Source: Pigmentiphaga sp. NML080357
GTDB taxonomy: Bacteria > Pseudomonadota > Gammaproteobacteria > Burkholderiales > Burkholderiaceae_B
Length of the DNA stretch: 64,000 bases
Direction of reading: 5' to 3'
NCBI RefSeq assembly: GCF_002188465.1
Contig: NZ_NINW01000045.1
Location: 1 to 64,000 of the forward strand
Shown: piece after piece, positions 54,101 to 61,804 of the stretch
Layout: every line of letters begins with the position of its first letter
How positions within the stretch are numbered: position 1 is the first letter of the stretch
The notes under the pieces: generated by a model
Told to the model about the DNA's origin: nothing
Databases searched by the model: none
The model's input: the letters and a program-made list of their open reading frames with translations, nothing else
Made by a program: the position numbers and the translations under genes

Positions 54101-54215
54101 GTTAAATGGCGGACGGCACCTGCTGCCCCCGGAGGCGGGGCATTGCCCGACCGGACCGCCACGGGTGGACCTGCGCCAGCCTTGCCGCAGGAAAAGAGAA
54201 AACCAGGAGACAAGC

Positions 54216-55208
54216 ATGAAACACGCATTCCCCCTCGCCGCCCCGTCGCTGGCCGCGGCGTTGCTGCTCGCCTGTTGCGGGAGCGCGCACGCCCAGGCAA
54301 GCCAGGATATGCCGTCCTATCCCCGGCGAACCGTCAAGATCGTGGTCCCCTACAGCCCCGGAACGAGCGCCGACACCATCGCGCGGCGCGCGGCCGAGCA
54401 GCTCTCGCAGCGGCTGGGCCAGAACGTCTACGTGGAGAACCGGCCCGGTGCCAGCGGCGTGATCGGCACCTCCTACGCGGCGGGCGCGGCGCCGGACGGC
54501 CATACGCTGATGGTCGGACCGACGACACTCGTCATCACGCCCGCTTTCCGCCCCACCCCGTACGATCCGGTCAAGAGCTTTGTCCCCGTCGGCCAGATCG
54601 CCGAGAGCGCCCAGGTCGTCATTACCGGGGCGGCCACGCCCGCGCGGGACTTCAAGGAGCTGGTCGCTCATCTCAAATCGCGCGGCGACGACGCCTCCTA
54701 CGCATCGCCGGGCATCGCGTCCACGGCGCACCTGTACACCACGGTGCTGCAGAACATGGTTGGCGTGAAGATGCGGCACATTCCCGCCAGCAGCCTCAAT
54801 ACGGCAATCATGGATGTGGTCCAGGGCAGCGTGAACATGATGATCGCTCCCATCGAGGCGGCGCGGCCCCTGGTCGCCTCCGGCAAGCTCAAGGCCATCG
54901 CCCAGACCGGCGGCGCGCGCTCGCCCCTCTTGCCCGCCGTGCCTACACTGGCCGAGCTGGGCTACCCCAATTATCAGCTCGCGGTCTGGGTGGGGCTGTA
55001 TGCACCGGCGGGCACGCCCGACCCCATCGTGGCACGGCTCAACCGCGAGCTGAAGGCGGCCTTCGACACGGAGGCGATGCGGGCTTCGCTGGCGGACACA
55101 GGATTCGAAGTGGTGCTGGGCACGCCCGAGGATCTCGGCCGCCTCACCCGCACGGAATTCGAGCGCTGGAGCCGCATCATCAAGACCGAGGGGATCAGTC
55201 CGGAGTAG
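54216..55208 (+). CDS. Bug/TctC-family TTT substrate-binding protein
   Basis: A 330-aa periplasmic receptor. The signal peptide is LAAALLLACCGSAHAQA, with a twin-cysteine context that could also be read as a lipobox. Family text: YPRRTVKIVVPYSPGTSADTIAR, VYVENRPGASGVIGTSYAAG and VRHIPASSLNTAIMDVVQGSV-like. The usual PYKG is replaced by PASS (near residue 192), a departure in the ligand pocket loop. The end is EFERWSRIIKTEGISPE. The start at 54216 has AGGAG. Probably takes up the substrate of the Rieske system. Confidence 0.9.
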   Translation: MKHAFPLAAPSLAAALLLACCGSAHAQASQDMPSYPRRTVKIVVPYSPGTSADTIARRAAEQLSQRLGQNVYVENRPGASGVIGTSYAAGAAPDGHTLMVGPTTLVITPAFRPTPYDPVKSFVPVGQIAESAQVVITGAATPARDFKELVAHLKSRGDDASYASPGIASTAHLYTTVLQNMVGVKMRHIPASSLNTAIMDVVQGSVNMMIAPIEAARPLVASGKLKAIAQTGGARSPLLPAVPTLAELGYPNYQLAVWVGLYAPAGTPDPIVARLNRELKAAFDTEAMRASLADTGFEVVLGTPEDLGRLTRTEFERWSRIIKTEGISPE

Positions 55209-55245
55209 CTCGCCAGCCCGTAGCCGGGCCGGCCCTCAAGGCGGT

Positions 55246-57000
55246 TCAGGCACCGATGACGTTGAGCAGCGCGTGCCTCCTTTCCCGCGTCACTACGTCC
55301 AGCGCACGGCGCAGCGCGGGAATCAGTTCGTCGCGCCGCGTCACGCGCTCGGACCAGCCGCCCGACGCCTCGGCATACTTCTCGAAATCCGGCACCGGCT
55401 CGAGGGACGAAAGGGGGCCGGTCCGGGACGCGTGCTCTTCGGCATAGCGGGCGGTATGCGTATCCGGATAGACCGTGAGCGTCGAGCGATAGACGGCCTC
55501 CCAGCGCGCATTGTTGAACACTACGGTCAGCACCGGCAGCTTGTGAGCCGCGGCGGCGTGGTGGCAGGCGGCGGGATTGGCGAAGATATAGGCGCCGTCG
55601 CCCACCACGCAGATGACCGTCTTGTCGGGCGCGGCCTGCTGGGCGCCCAGCGCCGCCGGCAGCCCCCAGCCCAGGCCGGCGGCCGAGGGATTGCCGAAGT
55701 ACGTGCCCGCGACGTCGAACGTCATCTGCGGGCGAATGGCAGAGTACTCGTTTACCAGTATCGCGTCCTGCGGCCGTACCTGGTCGAGGCAATGGGTCAG
55801 GAACAGCTTGGTAATGGGACCGTCCTTGGCCAGCACACGCTGCATCGCGGCCTGCGCTGCCTGGCGCACGGCGGCGGCACTGGCCTCGAGTTCCGCGCGT
55901 CGTGCCGCGGCGGTCCGCGCCGCGCCTTCCTCCTCCAGCGCCGCATGCAGGGCTTCGATCAGCGCGCGCGCATTGGCTGTCAAGGTCAGGTCCGAGCGGA
56001 AACTGCGCATGGCGTAGCGATTGAACAATGGATCCGTGCCGGCATGGGAGACGAAGGCCTCCTCGCGGGGCCGCGTCTTGCCGGGAATCCACGGCACGTC
56101 GGTTTCCAGGAACAGCAGCGCGTCCGCCTTGGCGAACACCGCGTCCATGTCGTGACCCAGGTGCAGCGCATGGCTGGAAGGGAAGTTCACGTGGCGGCTC
56201 TTGGCCTCGGCCACGCCTATCCCGAAACGTTCGGCCAGGTTGACCAGCAGGTCCACGGTCGAGGGGTCCGAGCCGCTCGCCGTGCTGACGATCACGGGGT
56301 GGCGTGCCGCGGCGAACCTGCGCGCCAGCTCGCGGACGGCAAGGACATCGGGATGAGGGGGCGCCGGAATGGCGATCGGCTTGGATGGCCGGAAGCCGTC
56401 GATCTCCTGGGCCAGGATTTCCCGCGGCAGCATCAGGTAGACCGGGCCCCTCGGTTCGGCCATGCTGATGCCGATGGCACGATCCAGTACCTGCTCCATG
56501 TTGCAGCCGTCGCGCAGCTCGTAGTCCCACTTGACGAGCTCGCGCACCATGCCGCCCTGGTCCAGCATCTCCTGCGCCCAGTGGATCTCGCCGTTGCGGG
56601 AACCACGCCTGCCGTCCTGGAACAGCGGCGTGCGGCCGGCGGTGAACAGCATGGGAACCTGGCTGCGCGCCGCGTTCATGATGCCGCAAACGGCATTGGC
56701 TGCGCCGACGCTCACGTGCAGCATTACTGCCTGCGGCTTCTGCGAAATCATGTAGTAGCCATGGGCCATGCCTACGGCCAGATTCTCGTGCGTACACAGG
56801 ACGGGAGTCGGAAAATCGATACCAGACTCGCCGGCGCGCGCATAAGCCTCGACGATGGATACCGTGTCCGTCCCGGCTCCCACGTAGAAGTATTCGATGC
56901 CGCGCTTCTTCAGCAGCGCCAGGTAGGCCTCGCCCACCGATAGCGCGGGGATAACCTCCTGGCCGGCGGCCGGCGTGCCCTTCGCTTGATCTTGTCCCAT
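55246..57000 (-). CDS. ThDP-dependent enzyme (decarboxylase/acetolactate-synthase-like)
   Basis: A 584-aa thiamine-diphosphate enzyme. The catalytic Glu is in VLCTHENLAVGMAHGYYM (about 65-82). The ThDP-magnesium motif GDGAYIFANPAACHHAAAAHKLPVLTVVFNN (about 472-502) fits GDGX(24-27)NN. The middle domain is typical (PHPDVLAVRELARRF). It belongs broadly with benzoylformate decarboxylase and acetolactate synthase; the substrate is not determined. In this island a 2-oxoacid such as a benzoylformate-like compound is possible. The start at 57000 has AGGAA upstream. It is convergent with the Bug receptor and divergent from Rieske gene 2. Confidence 0.85.
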   Translation of the reverse strand: MGQDQAKGTPAAGQEVIPALSVGEAYLALLKKRGIEYFYVGAGTDTVSIVEAYARAGESGIDFPTPVLCTHENLAVGMAHGYYMISQKPQAVMLHVSVGAANAVCGIMNAARSQVPMLFTAGRTPLFQDGRRGSRNGEIHWAQEMLDQGGMVRELVKWDYELRDGCNMEQVLDRAIGISMAEPRGPVYLMLPREILAQEIDGFRPSKPIAIPAPPHPDVLAVRELARRFAAARHPVIVSTASGSDPSTVDLLVNLAERFGIGVAEAKSRHVNFPSSHALHLGHDMDAVFAKADALLFLETDVPWIPGKTRPREEAFVSHAGTDPLFNRYAMRSFRSDLTLTANARALIEALHAALEEEGAARTAAARRAELEASAAAVRQAAQAAMQRVLAKDGPITKLFLTHCLDQVRPQDAILVNEYSAIRPQMTFDVAGTYFGNPSAAGLGWGLPAALGAQQAAPDKTVICVVGDGAYIFANPAACHHAAAAHKLPVLTVVFNNARWEAVYRSTLTVYPDTHTARYAEEHASRTGPLSSLEPVPDFEKYAEASGGWSERVTRRDELIPALRRALDVVTRERRHALLNVIGA

Positions 57001-57375
57001 CTCGATTCCTGGATTCTGGTGGATGTTCGGTCGTGCCGGGGCGATCTGTCGCCTCGAGGGTGTCGACTTCAGAAGTGAAATGCCTCCGCACAAACTGTCA
57101 TACCATTATACAGAACGAGGACGTGAGGCTGGCCAGGGATTTCCCGGACCCCGCATCCAGCGGCATGCCGGCAGCCCGCTCCGCCGTCCGGCCCCAGTCC
57201 GCATGATCCGGGCTTTTCAAGGAGCCGGCCAAGGCTCCCCAGCCTCTCCAACGCCGGCATTCATCTTGACAAAAACCCTCTAACACGCATACTGTATGTT
57301 AAATAGCAGACTTTATTTCATACCGACACGACACACCCCGGCAGGCCAAGGTGCTGCCGGGCAAAGGGAGACACC
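57001..57375. promoter_or_regulatory. ThDP gene / Rieske gene 2 divergent region
   Basis: A 375-base gap with two promoter areas. On the minus strand TATAAT (57110-57105), inside CTGTCATACCATTATACAG (57096-57114, an imperfect inverted repeat CTGT..ACAG), is the likely -10 of the ThDP gene. On the plus strand, TTGACA (57266-57271), 18 bases, TACTGT (57290-57295) is a good promoter for the Rieske gene, with the CATACTGTATG operator at 57288-57298 covering the -10. No gene is apparent between. Confidence 0.6.
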
Positions 57376-58653
57376 ATGCTGAGTGAAGCGAAGAACCGCC
57401 AGTTGACCCAAGTAGGTCCTGGCACGCCGATGGGCGAGTTGCTCAGGCGCTACTGGCACCCCATCGCCGCGGTGAGCGAATTCGACACCACTGAAACCAA
57501 GCCGGTACGGCTGTTGGGAGAAGACCTCGTCCTGTATAAGGACTTGAGCGGCAACTTCGGATTGATCGACCGGCGCTGCGCGCATCGGCGCGCGGATCTC
57601 TCCTACGGCTTCGTCGAACAGACCGGCTTGCGCTGCAACTACCATGGATGGTTGTTCGGCAAGGACGGCCGCTGCATCGAGCAGCCCTACGAGGACATCG
57701 CCGCGCCCCAGGCTCGCATGAAGGAGCGGCTGCGCATTACCGCGTATCCCGTAGAGGAAAAGGCCGGCATGCTGTGGGCCTACCTGGGCCCGCAGCCGGC
57801 CCCGCTCGTTCCCAACTGGGAACCCTTCACCTGGAAGAACGGTTTCGTGCAGATCGTCATTTCCGAAATCCCCTGCAACTGGCTGCAATGCCAGGAAAAC
57901 TCCATCGACCCGGTGCACTTCGAGTGGATGCATTCGAACTGGAGCATACGGCTGAAGGGAGAAACCGGTCCTTATTCGCCCACTCACCTGAAGGTCGACT
58001 TCGAGAACTTCGAGTACGGCATCGTCTACAAACGATTGCGCGAAGACACCAGCGAGCATCATCCGCTCTGGACCGTGGGCCGCGTATGCCTCTGGCCACA
58101 GGCATTCTGCCTGGGAGATCACATCGAGTGGCGCATTCCCATGGACGACGAGAACACACTCAGCATCACCTGGGCCTTCTCGCGCGTGCCCAAGGAACAG
58201 GAACCCTACGAACAAAAACGCATACCCGCCTGGCACGGACCGGTGGTGGACCCCGACACCGGACGGTGGATATCCAGCCATGTGATGAATCAGGACTTCG
58301 TTGCCTGGGTCGGCCAGGGACGGATAGCCGACCGCACCAAGGAGAACCTGGCCTCCAGCGATCGCGGGATCGCCCTGCTGCGCAAGCGCTTCGCCGAAGA
58401 TCTCGATGCCGTCGCCGACGGCCGCGATCCCAGCGGCTTGATAAGGGACCCGCGGGCCAACGAGTGCGTGGAACTGCCGGTTGCCGCCCGCCATCTGTTC
58501 ACCGAAGGGCTCACCCGCGCGCAGTTGCTGGCGCACCCCATCCTCGGCAAGCACCTGGACGACTACCCCTTCCAGGCCGGCCAGCCGGAGGAGGTCAAGG
58601 CGGAATTCCGCGCCGCAATGGGCCTGACCGAGGGCGACCTGCAGCCGGGTTGA
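57376..58653 (+). CDS. Rieske non-heme iron oxygenase alpha subunit 2
   Basis: A 425-aa paralogue of the oxygenase at 51706. The Rieske ligands are CAH (DRRCAHRRADLSYG, about 69-82) and CNYHGW (about 87-92). The iron-site triad is ENSIDPVHFEWMH (about 176-188). Compared with paralogue 1, the CPH proline is alanine. It begins MLSEAKNRQLTQVGPGTPMGELLRRYW with GGGAGA upstream. The gene stop is fused directly to a porin remnant. Control is by the CATACTGTATG operator at 57288. Its partner reductase is not in the window. Confidence 0.9.
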   Translation: MLSEAKNRQLTQVGPGTPMGELLRRYWHPIAAVSEFDTTETKPVRLLGEDLVLYKDLSGNFGLIDRRCAHRRADLSYGFVEQTGLRCNYHGWLFGKDGRCIEQPYEDIAAPQARMKERLRITAYPVEEKAGMLWAYLGPQPAPLVPNWEPFTWKNGFVQIVISEIPCNWLQCQENSIDPVHFEWMHSNWSIRLKGETGPYSPTHLKVDFENFEYGIVYKRLREDTSEHHPLWTVGRVCLWPQAFCLGDHIEWRIPMDDENTLSITWAFSRVPKEQEPYEQKRIPAWHGPVVDPDTGRWISSHVMNQDFVAWVGQGRIADRTKENLASSDRGIALLRKRFAEDLDAVADGRDPSGLIRDPRANECVELPVAARHLFTEGLTRAQLLAHPILGKHLDDYPFQAGQPEEVKAEFRAAMGLTEGDLQPG

Positions 58654-59117
58654 TCCAGGTCGTACTGCGGCTGCGCTATTCGTACTCGGATACCGGCCAG
58701 GTCAGCCTGATCCTGCTGCAGAGCGAAGTCAGGCACGGCGGCGCATCGCTCAACGTCAACGCCACGGCCGATCCGAGCGCTTCCCGCCTGCGCCAGCGCG
58801 GCCTGGTGCTGGGCATGTCGCAGTACTTCGGCGAAGGCCGCCGCTTTCACTTCATCGCCGAATACATGCGCGTGGGCAACGTCAGCGGCTGCAACGTTTC
58901 ATCGCGCTGCGACGACACGGGCGCGCACGGCTACCTGCTGGCGCTGCGCTACATCCTGTCCAAGCGGACCAACTTCTACGTCAACTACCAGAAAATCCTG
59001 AACGACCGCAACTACAACATGGACTGGAACGGAAACAGCATGAGTTCGGCGCCATCTGGCCTCCCGGTAGGCGCCGATCCGCAACTCGTCGGCATCGGCT
59101 TCATGCACCGGTTCTGA
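58650..59117 (+). pseudogene. C-terminal remnant of a Gram-negative porin
   Basis: The reading frame from 58650, one frame off the Rieske gene end, encodes a beta-strand-rich segment. It has RLRYSYSDTGQV, QYFGEGRRFHFIAEYMRV and YLLALRYILSKRTNFYVNYQKILND, ending DPQLVGIGFMHRF with the terminal Phe of outer-membrane porins. About 155 residues of a protein that is usually 350-390 remain. There is no start codon context or signal peptide, so it is a truncated relic whose 5' end was replaced at the Rieske stop. Confidence 0.8.
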
Positions 59118-59167
59118 GCCGCAGGCGTGCGCCATGGCGCACGCCCTTCGCCGCCCCGCGCGCCGGG

Positions 59168-59668
59168 CTAGACCATGTACAAGTCCAGCACCGTCGGGAT
59201 GAAATCGTTCAGCAGCATGATCTTCTTGCGGGCGATCTTCCAACCGGCGTCCTCGCGCCTGAGCGTGTGCTCGTACGAGCCGAAGTACACGTGCTGCGAT
59301 TTGTACTTCGGGTTGTACACGTGCGAGGACCAGCTCGAGCAAACCTCGACGCAATCGCCCTCCGCGCGCTCCACGAGGACGTTGGTCACCGAGTGGGACG
59401 TGCGCGCCAGCGGCATCGACGCCACCGACAGGTTGGACGTCAGGCGCCAGACGCGGTCGACCAGGGCGCTGCGCGAAGCGCAATAGAGCAAGGACAGCTC
59501 CGTGTCCGGATTGTCGGTCGGCTGATGCTCGCTCTTCCAGGCGGGAATCCAGTAGACCGCATCGTCGGCGTACAGGCCGACCCAATCGTCGAAGCGCTGG
59601 CGATCCAGCAACAGCGCTTCGCGGTACAGGAACTCGGCCGCCGCGGCCGGTGTCAGGGCGGTGCTCAT
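59168..59668 (-). CDS. Aromatic-ring-hydroxylating dioxygenase beta subunit
   Basis: A 166-aa SnoaL/NTF2-fold beta subunit (BphE/NdoC type). It has EFLYREALLLDRQRFDDWVGLYADDAVYWIPA (about 11-43), a classical beta-subunit N-terminus, and a C-terminal DAGWKIARKKIMLLNDFIPTVLDLYMV. It starts at 59668; an in-frame extension to 59839 crosses the promoter. It normally pairs with a large alpha subunit, but the two alphas here are of the phthalate type that usually work without beta. Promoter and perfect operator lie at 59753-59787. Confidence 0.88.
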   Translation of the reverse strand: MSTALTPAAAAEFLYREALLLDRQRFDDWVGLYADDAVYWIPAWKSEHQPTDNPDTELSLLYCASRSALVDRVWRLTSNLSVASMPLARTSHSVTNVLVERAEGDCVEVCSSWSSHVYNPKYKSQHVYFGSYEHTLRREDAGWKIARKKIMLLNDFIPTVLDLYMV

Positions 59669-59991
59669 CGTACAGCGCGCGAGAGCCGGCGGGCCGGGCG
59701 CCCGCCTCGTCGATGTGTCTCCATGTTCCCAGCTTCGGCAGATTATTCTAATACTCATACTGTATGAGTGATAAATTGGACTGTCAAGCCGAAGCCCGGG
59801 CCCGAGCATCGCGCGGGACCTCCCGCGCCCGCGGCTCAAGCCTTGGTACGCGGCGCTTTTCCACCTGCGTGTGATGTGCTTTAGTGTTTATACTGAGCCG
59901 GGCCGCCGGTCGGTAATGCGGGGCCGACGCAGAGTATCCAGATATAATCCGTCATACAGTCTGCGACTTACAAACGGTGGAACCCATACAT
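59669..59991. promoter_or_regulatory. Beta subunit / GntR 3 divergent region
   Basis: A 323-base region. On the minus strand, TTGACA (59787-59782), 17 bases, TACAGT (59764-59759) form a strong promoter for the beta subunit. It is covered by the 17-bp perfect palindrome ACTCATACTGTATGAGT (59753-59769). On the plus strand TATAAT (59943-59948) is followed by CATACAGTCTG (59953-59963), a 9 of 11 operator match, just upstream of the GntR start, suggesting autoregulation. The middle, 59790-59930, holds nothing I recognise. Confidence 0.65.
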
Positions 59992-60744
59992 ATGGCACGT
60001 ACGAGAGCCGATCTACCCGTGTGGCGCGCCGGGCGCACCGAGTCTACGGCAATGCGCGTTGAAAAACAGATCAAGGAAGCCGTGCTCGACGGCAAGCTGC
60101 TGCCGGGCGACTTCCTTGGCTCCGAGAACGACCTGGCCGAGCAATTCCAGGTCAGCCGCCTGCCCATACGCGAAGCGATGGGCCGCCTGCAGGCGCTGGG
60201 CGTGGTGGACGTGCGCACCGGCGCGGGTGGCGGCACCCGCATCGCCAACGGCAACGATGCCCCCGTGGTCGAAGCGCTGGCCATCCAGCTCAAGCTGATC
60301 GGCGTCGGCTCGGGCGAAGTCTTCGATGCCCAGGTCATCATCGAATCCAGCGCCGCGGAAATGGCGGCCAAGATGGCCACCGCCGAGGACATCGCCCGCA
60401 TGGAAGCCCGCCTTGCCGAGGTTGAGGAACTGGTCGCCAATCCGGACGAATTCACGCCCGAGAAACTCACCAGTGCGTCGCTGGCCTTTCACCAGTCGAT
60501 CGTCGATGCCTCGCACAACCAGTTCCTGTCGTCGATCATGAAGGCGATCTCGTACGTGCTGTACCGGTCGGTCAATCCGTACACCACGCCGGCGGTGGGC
60601 AAGCGCCTGGTGCAGCGGCACCGCAAGGTACTGGCCGCCATCGCCGCGCGCGACGGCAGCCTGGCCCGCCAACTGGTGACCGAGCACGTAGCGAAGGTGC
60701 GTGCCAAGCACGGCGCCGCCGGCAAGAGCCCAGCGGGCAACTGA
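59992..60744 (+). CDS. GntR/FCD-family regulator 3
   Basis: A 250-aa FadR-subfamily regulator. The winged helix is at about residues 18-90, with LPGDFLGSENDLAEQFQVSRLPIREAMGRLQALGVVDVRTGAGGGTRI. The FCD domain includes LAFHQSIVDASHNQFL and LVQRHRKVLAAIAARDG. It is related to the GntR at 53202. The ATG at 59992 is preferred; a GTG lies at 59977. The strongest CATACTGTATG operator is 220 bases away and a weaker copy precedes its own start, so it is the best candidate for the regulator of that palindrome. Confidence 0.88.
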   Translation: MARTRADLPVWRAGRTESTAMRVEKQIKEAVLDGKLLPGDFLGSENDLAEQFQVSRLPIREAMGRLQALGVVDVRTGAGGGTRIANGNDAPVVEALAIQLKLIGVGSGEVFDAQVIIESSAAEMAAKMATAEDIARMEARLAEVEELVANPDEFTPEKLTSASLAFHQSIVDASHNQFLSSIMKAISYVLYRSVNPYTTPAVGKRLVQRHRKVLAAIAARDGSLARQLVTEHVAKVRAKHGAAGKSPAGN

Positions 60745-60782
60745 CAAGCCGGGGCAGCCCCCCCGGCCGCCCCGCTTGCGCG

Positions 60783-61769
60783 CTACTCGACCTGGATGTT
60801 GCGCGCCTTGATGAGCTGTGCCCAGCGCACCTGCTCGGCACGCATCAGCTCCGTCATTTGTGCGGGCTGGTTCAACGCCGGCACCGACCCGATCTCTTTC
60901 AGGCTGCGGACCATGTCCGGATCGGCGAACGCCCGGGCAATGCCGGCATGGATGCCGTCCACCACGGCGCCGGGCATGCCGGCCGGCCCCAGCACGCCGA
61001 ACCAGCTCACGCCGTCCACGCCCTTGTAGCCCTGTTCCTCGATGGTGGGGATGTCCGGCGCGGAAGGACTGCGCGCCGTTCCGACCAGCCCCAGGGCCTT
61101 TACCTTGCCGCCCTTGAGCAGCGGCAGCGCCGCCGGAAGATCGACGAACACGCCGGCGATCTGGCCGCCCATGACGTCCGTCAGCGCGGGCGCCACGCCC
61201 TTGTACGGCACATGCACGAAGTTGCCGCGCGTCGCCTCTTTCATCAACTCCATGTAGAGGTGCGTGATGTTGCCGGTGCCCGCCGAGCCGATAGGCACCG
61301 GATTGGCCGATTGCCGCGCATAGGCGACGAATTCGCGCATGTCGTCGGCGGGCAGTTGCTTGCCCACCAGCAGCGCGGTGCCGTTGGCCACGACGCGGGC
61401 AATGGGGCTCAGGTCCTTCAGCGGGTCGTAGCTCAGGTCCTTGTACAGCACCGGGCTGATGGTCAGCATGCCCGAGGTGGCGAACAGCAGCGTCGACCCG
61501 TCGGGCGCAGCCTTGGCCACCGCCTGCACGCCGATCGCGCCGTTGGCGCCGGGGCGGTTGTCGACGATCACGGTCGCATCCAGTTGCGGTCCCAGGCGCT
61601 CGGCCAGCTTGCGGGCGATGAGGTCGGCCGGCCCGCCGGGCGAGAACGGCACCACCATCCTGACCTGCCGGGGCAGCGGCTGGGCTGCCGGCGCGCCGGC
61701 GAACACCGCGGTCAGAACGAGCAGGGCCGTCCCGAGCATGCGGACCGGCGTGAAGCTGCGGTATTCCAT
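60783..61769 (-). CDS. Bug/TctC-family TTT substrate-binding protein
   Basis: A 328-aa periplasmic receptor. The signal peptide is TALLVLTAVFAGAPAAQP. Family text: RQVRMVVPFSPGGPADLIARKL, VIVDNRPGANGAIGVQAVA, FVHVPYKGVAPALTDVMGGQIAG, and the end WAQLIKARNIQVE, like the receptor at 7165. The start at 61769 has AGGAG upstream. It follows the enolase-superfamily gene by 35 bases on the same strand, so the two probably share a substrate. Confidence 0.92.
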   Translation of the reverse strand: MEYRSFTPVRMLGTALLVLTAVFAGAPAAQPLPRQVRMVVPFSPGGPADLIARKLAERLGPQLDATVIVDNRPGANGAIGVQAVAKAAPDGSTLLFATSGMLTISPVLYKDLSYDPLKDLSPIARVVANGTALLVGKQLPADDMREFVAYARQSANPVPIGSAGTGNITHLYMELMKEATRGNFVHVPYKGVAPALTDVMGGQIAGVFVDLPAALPLLKGGKVKALGLVGTARSPSAPDIPTIEEQGYKGVDGVSWFGVLGPAGMPGAVVDGIHAGIARAFADPDMVRSLKEIGSVPALNQPAQMTELMRAEQVRWAQLIKARNIQVE

Positions 61770-61804
61770 GGAGATCTCCTTGGCAAGGCGACAACGGGGA
61801 GGGG

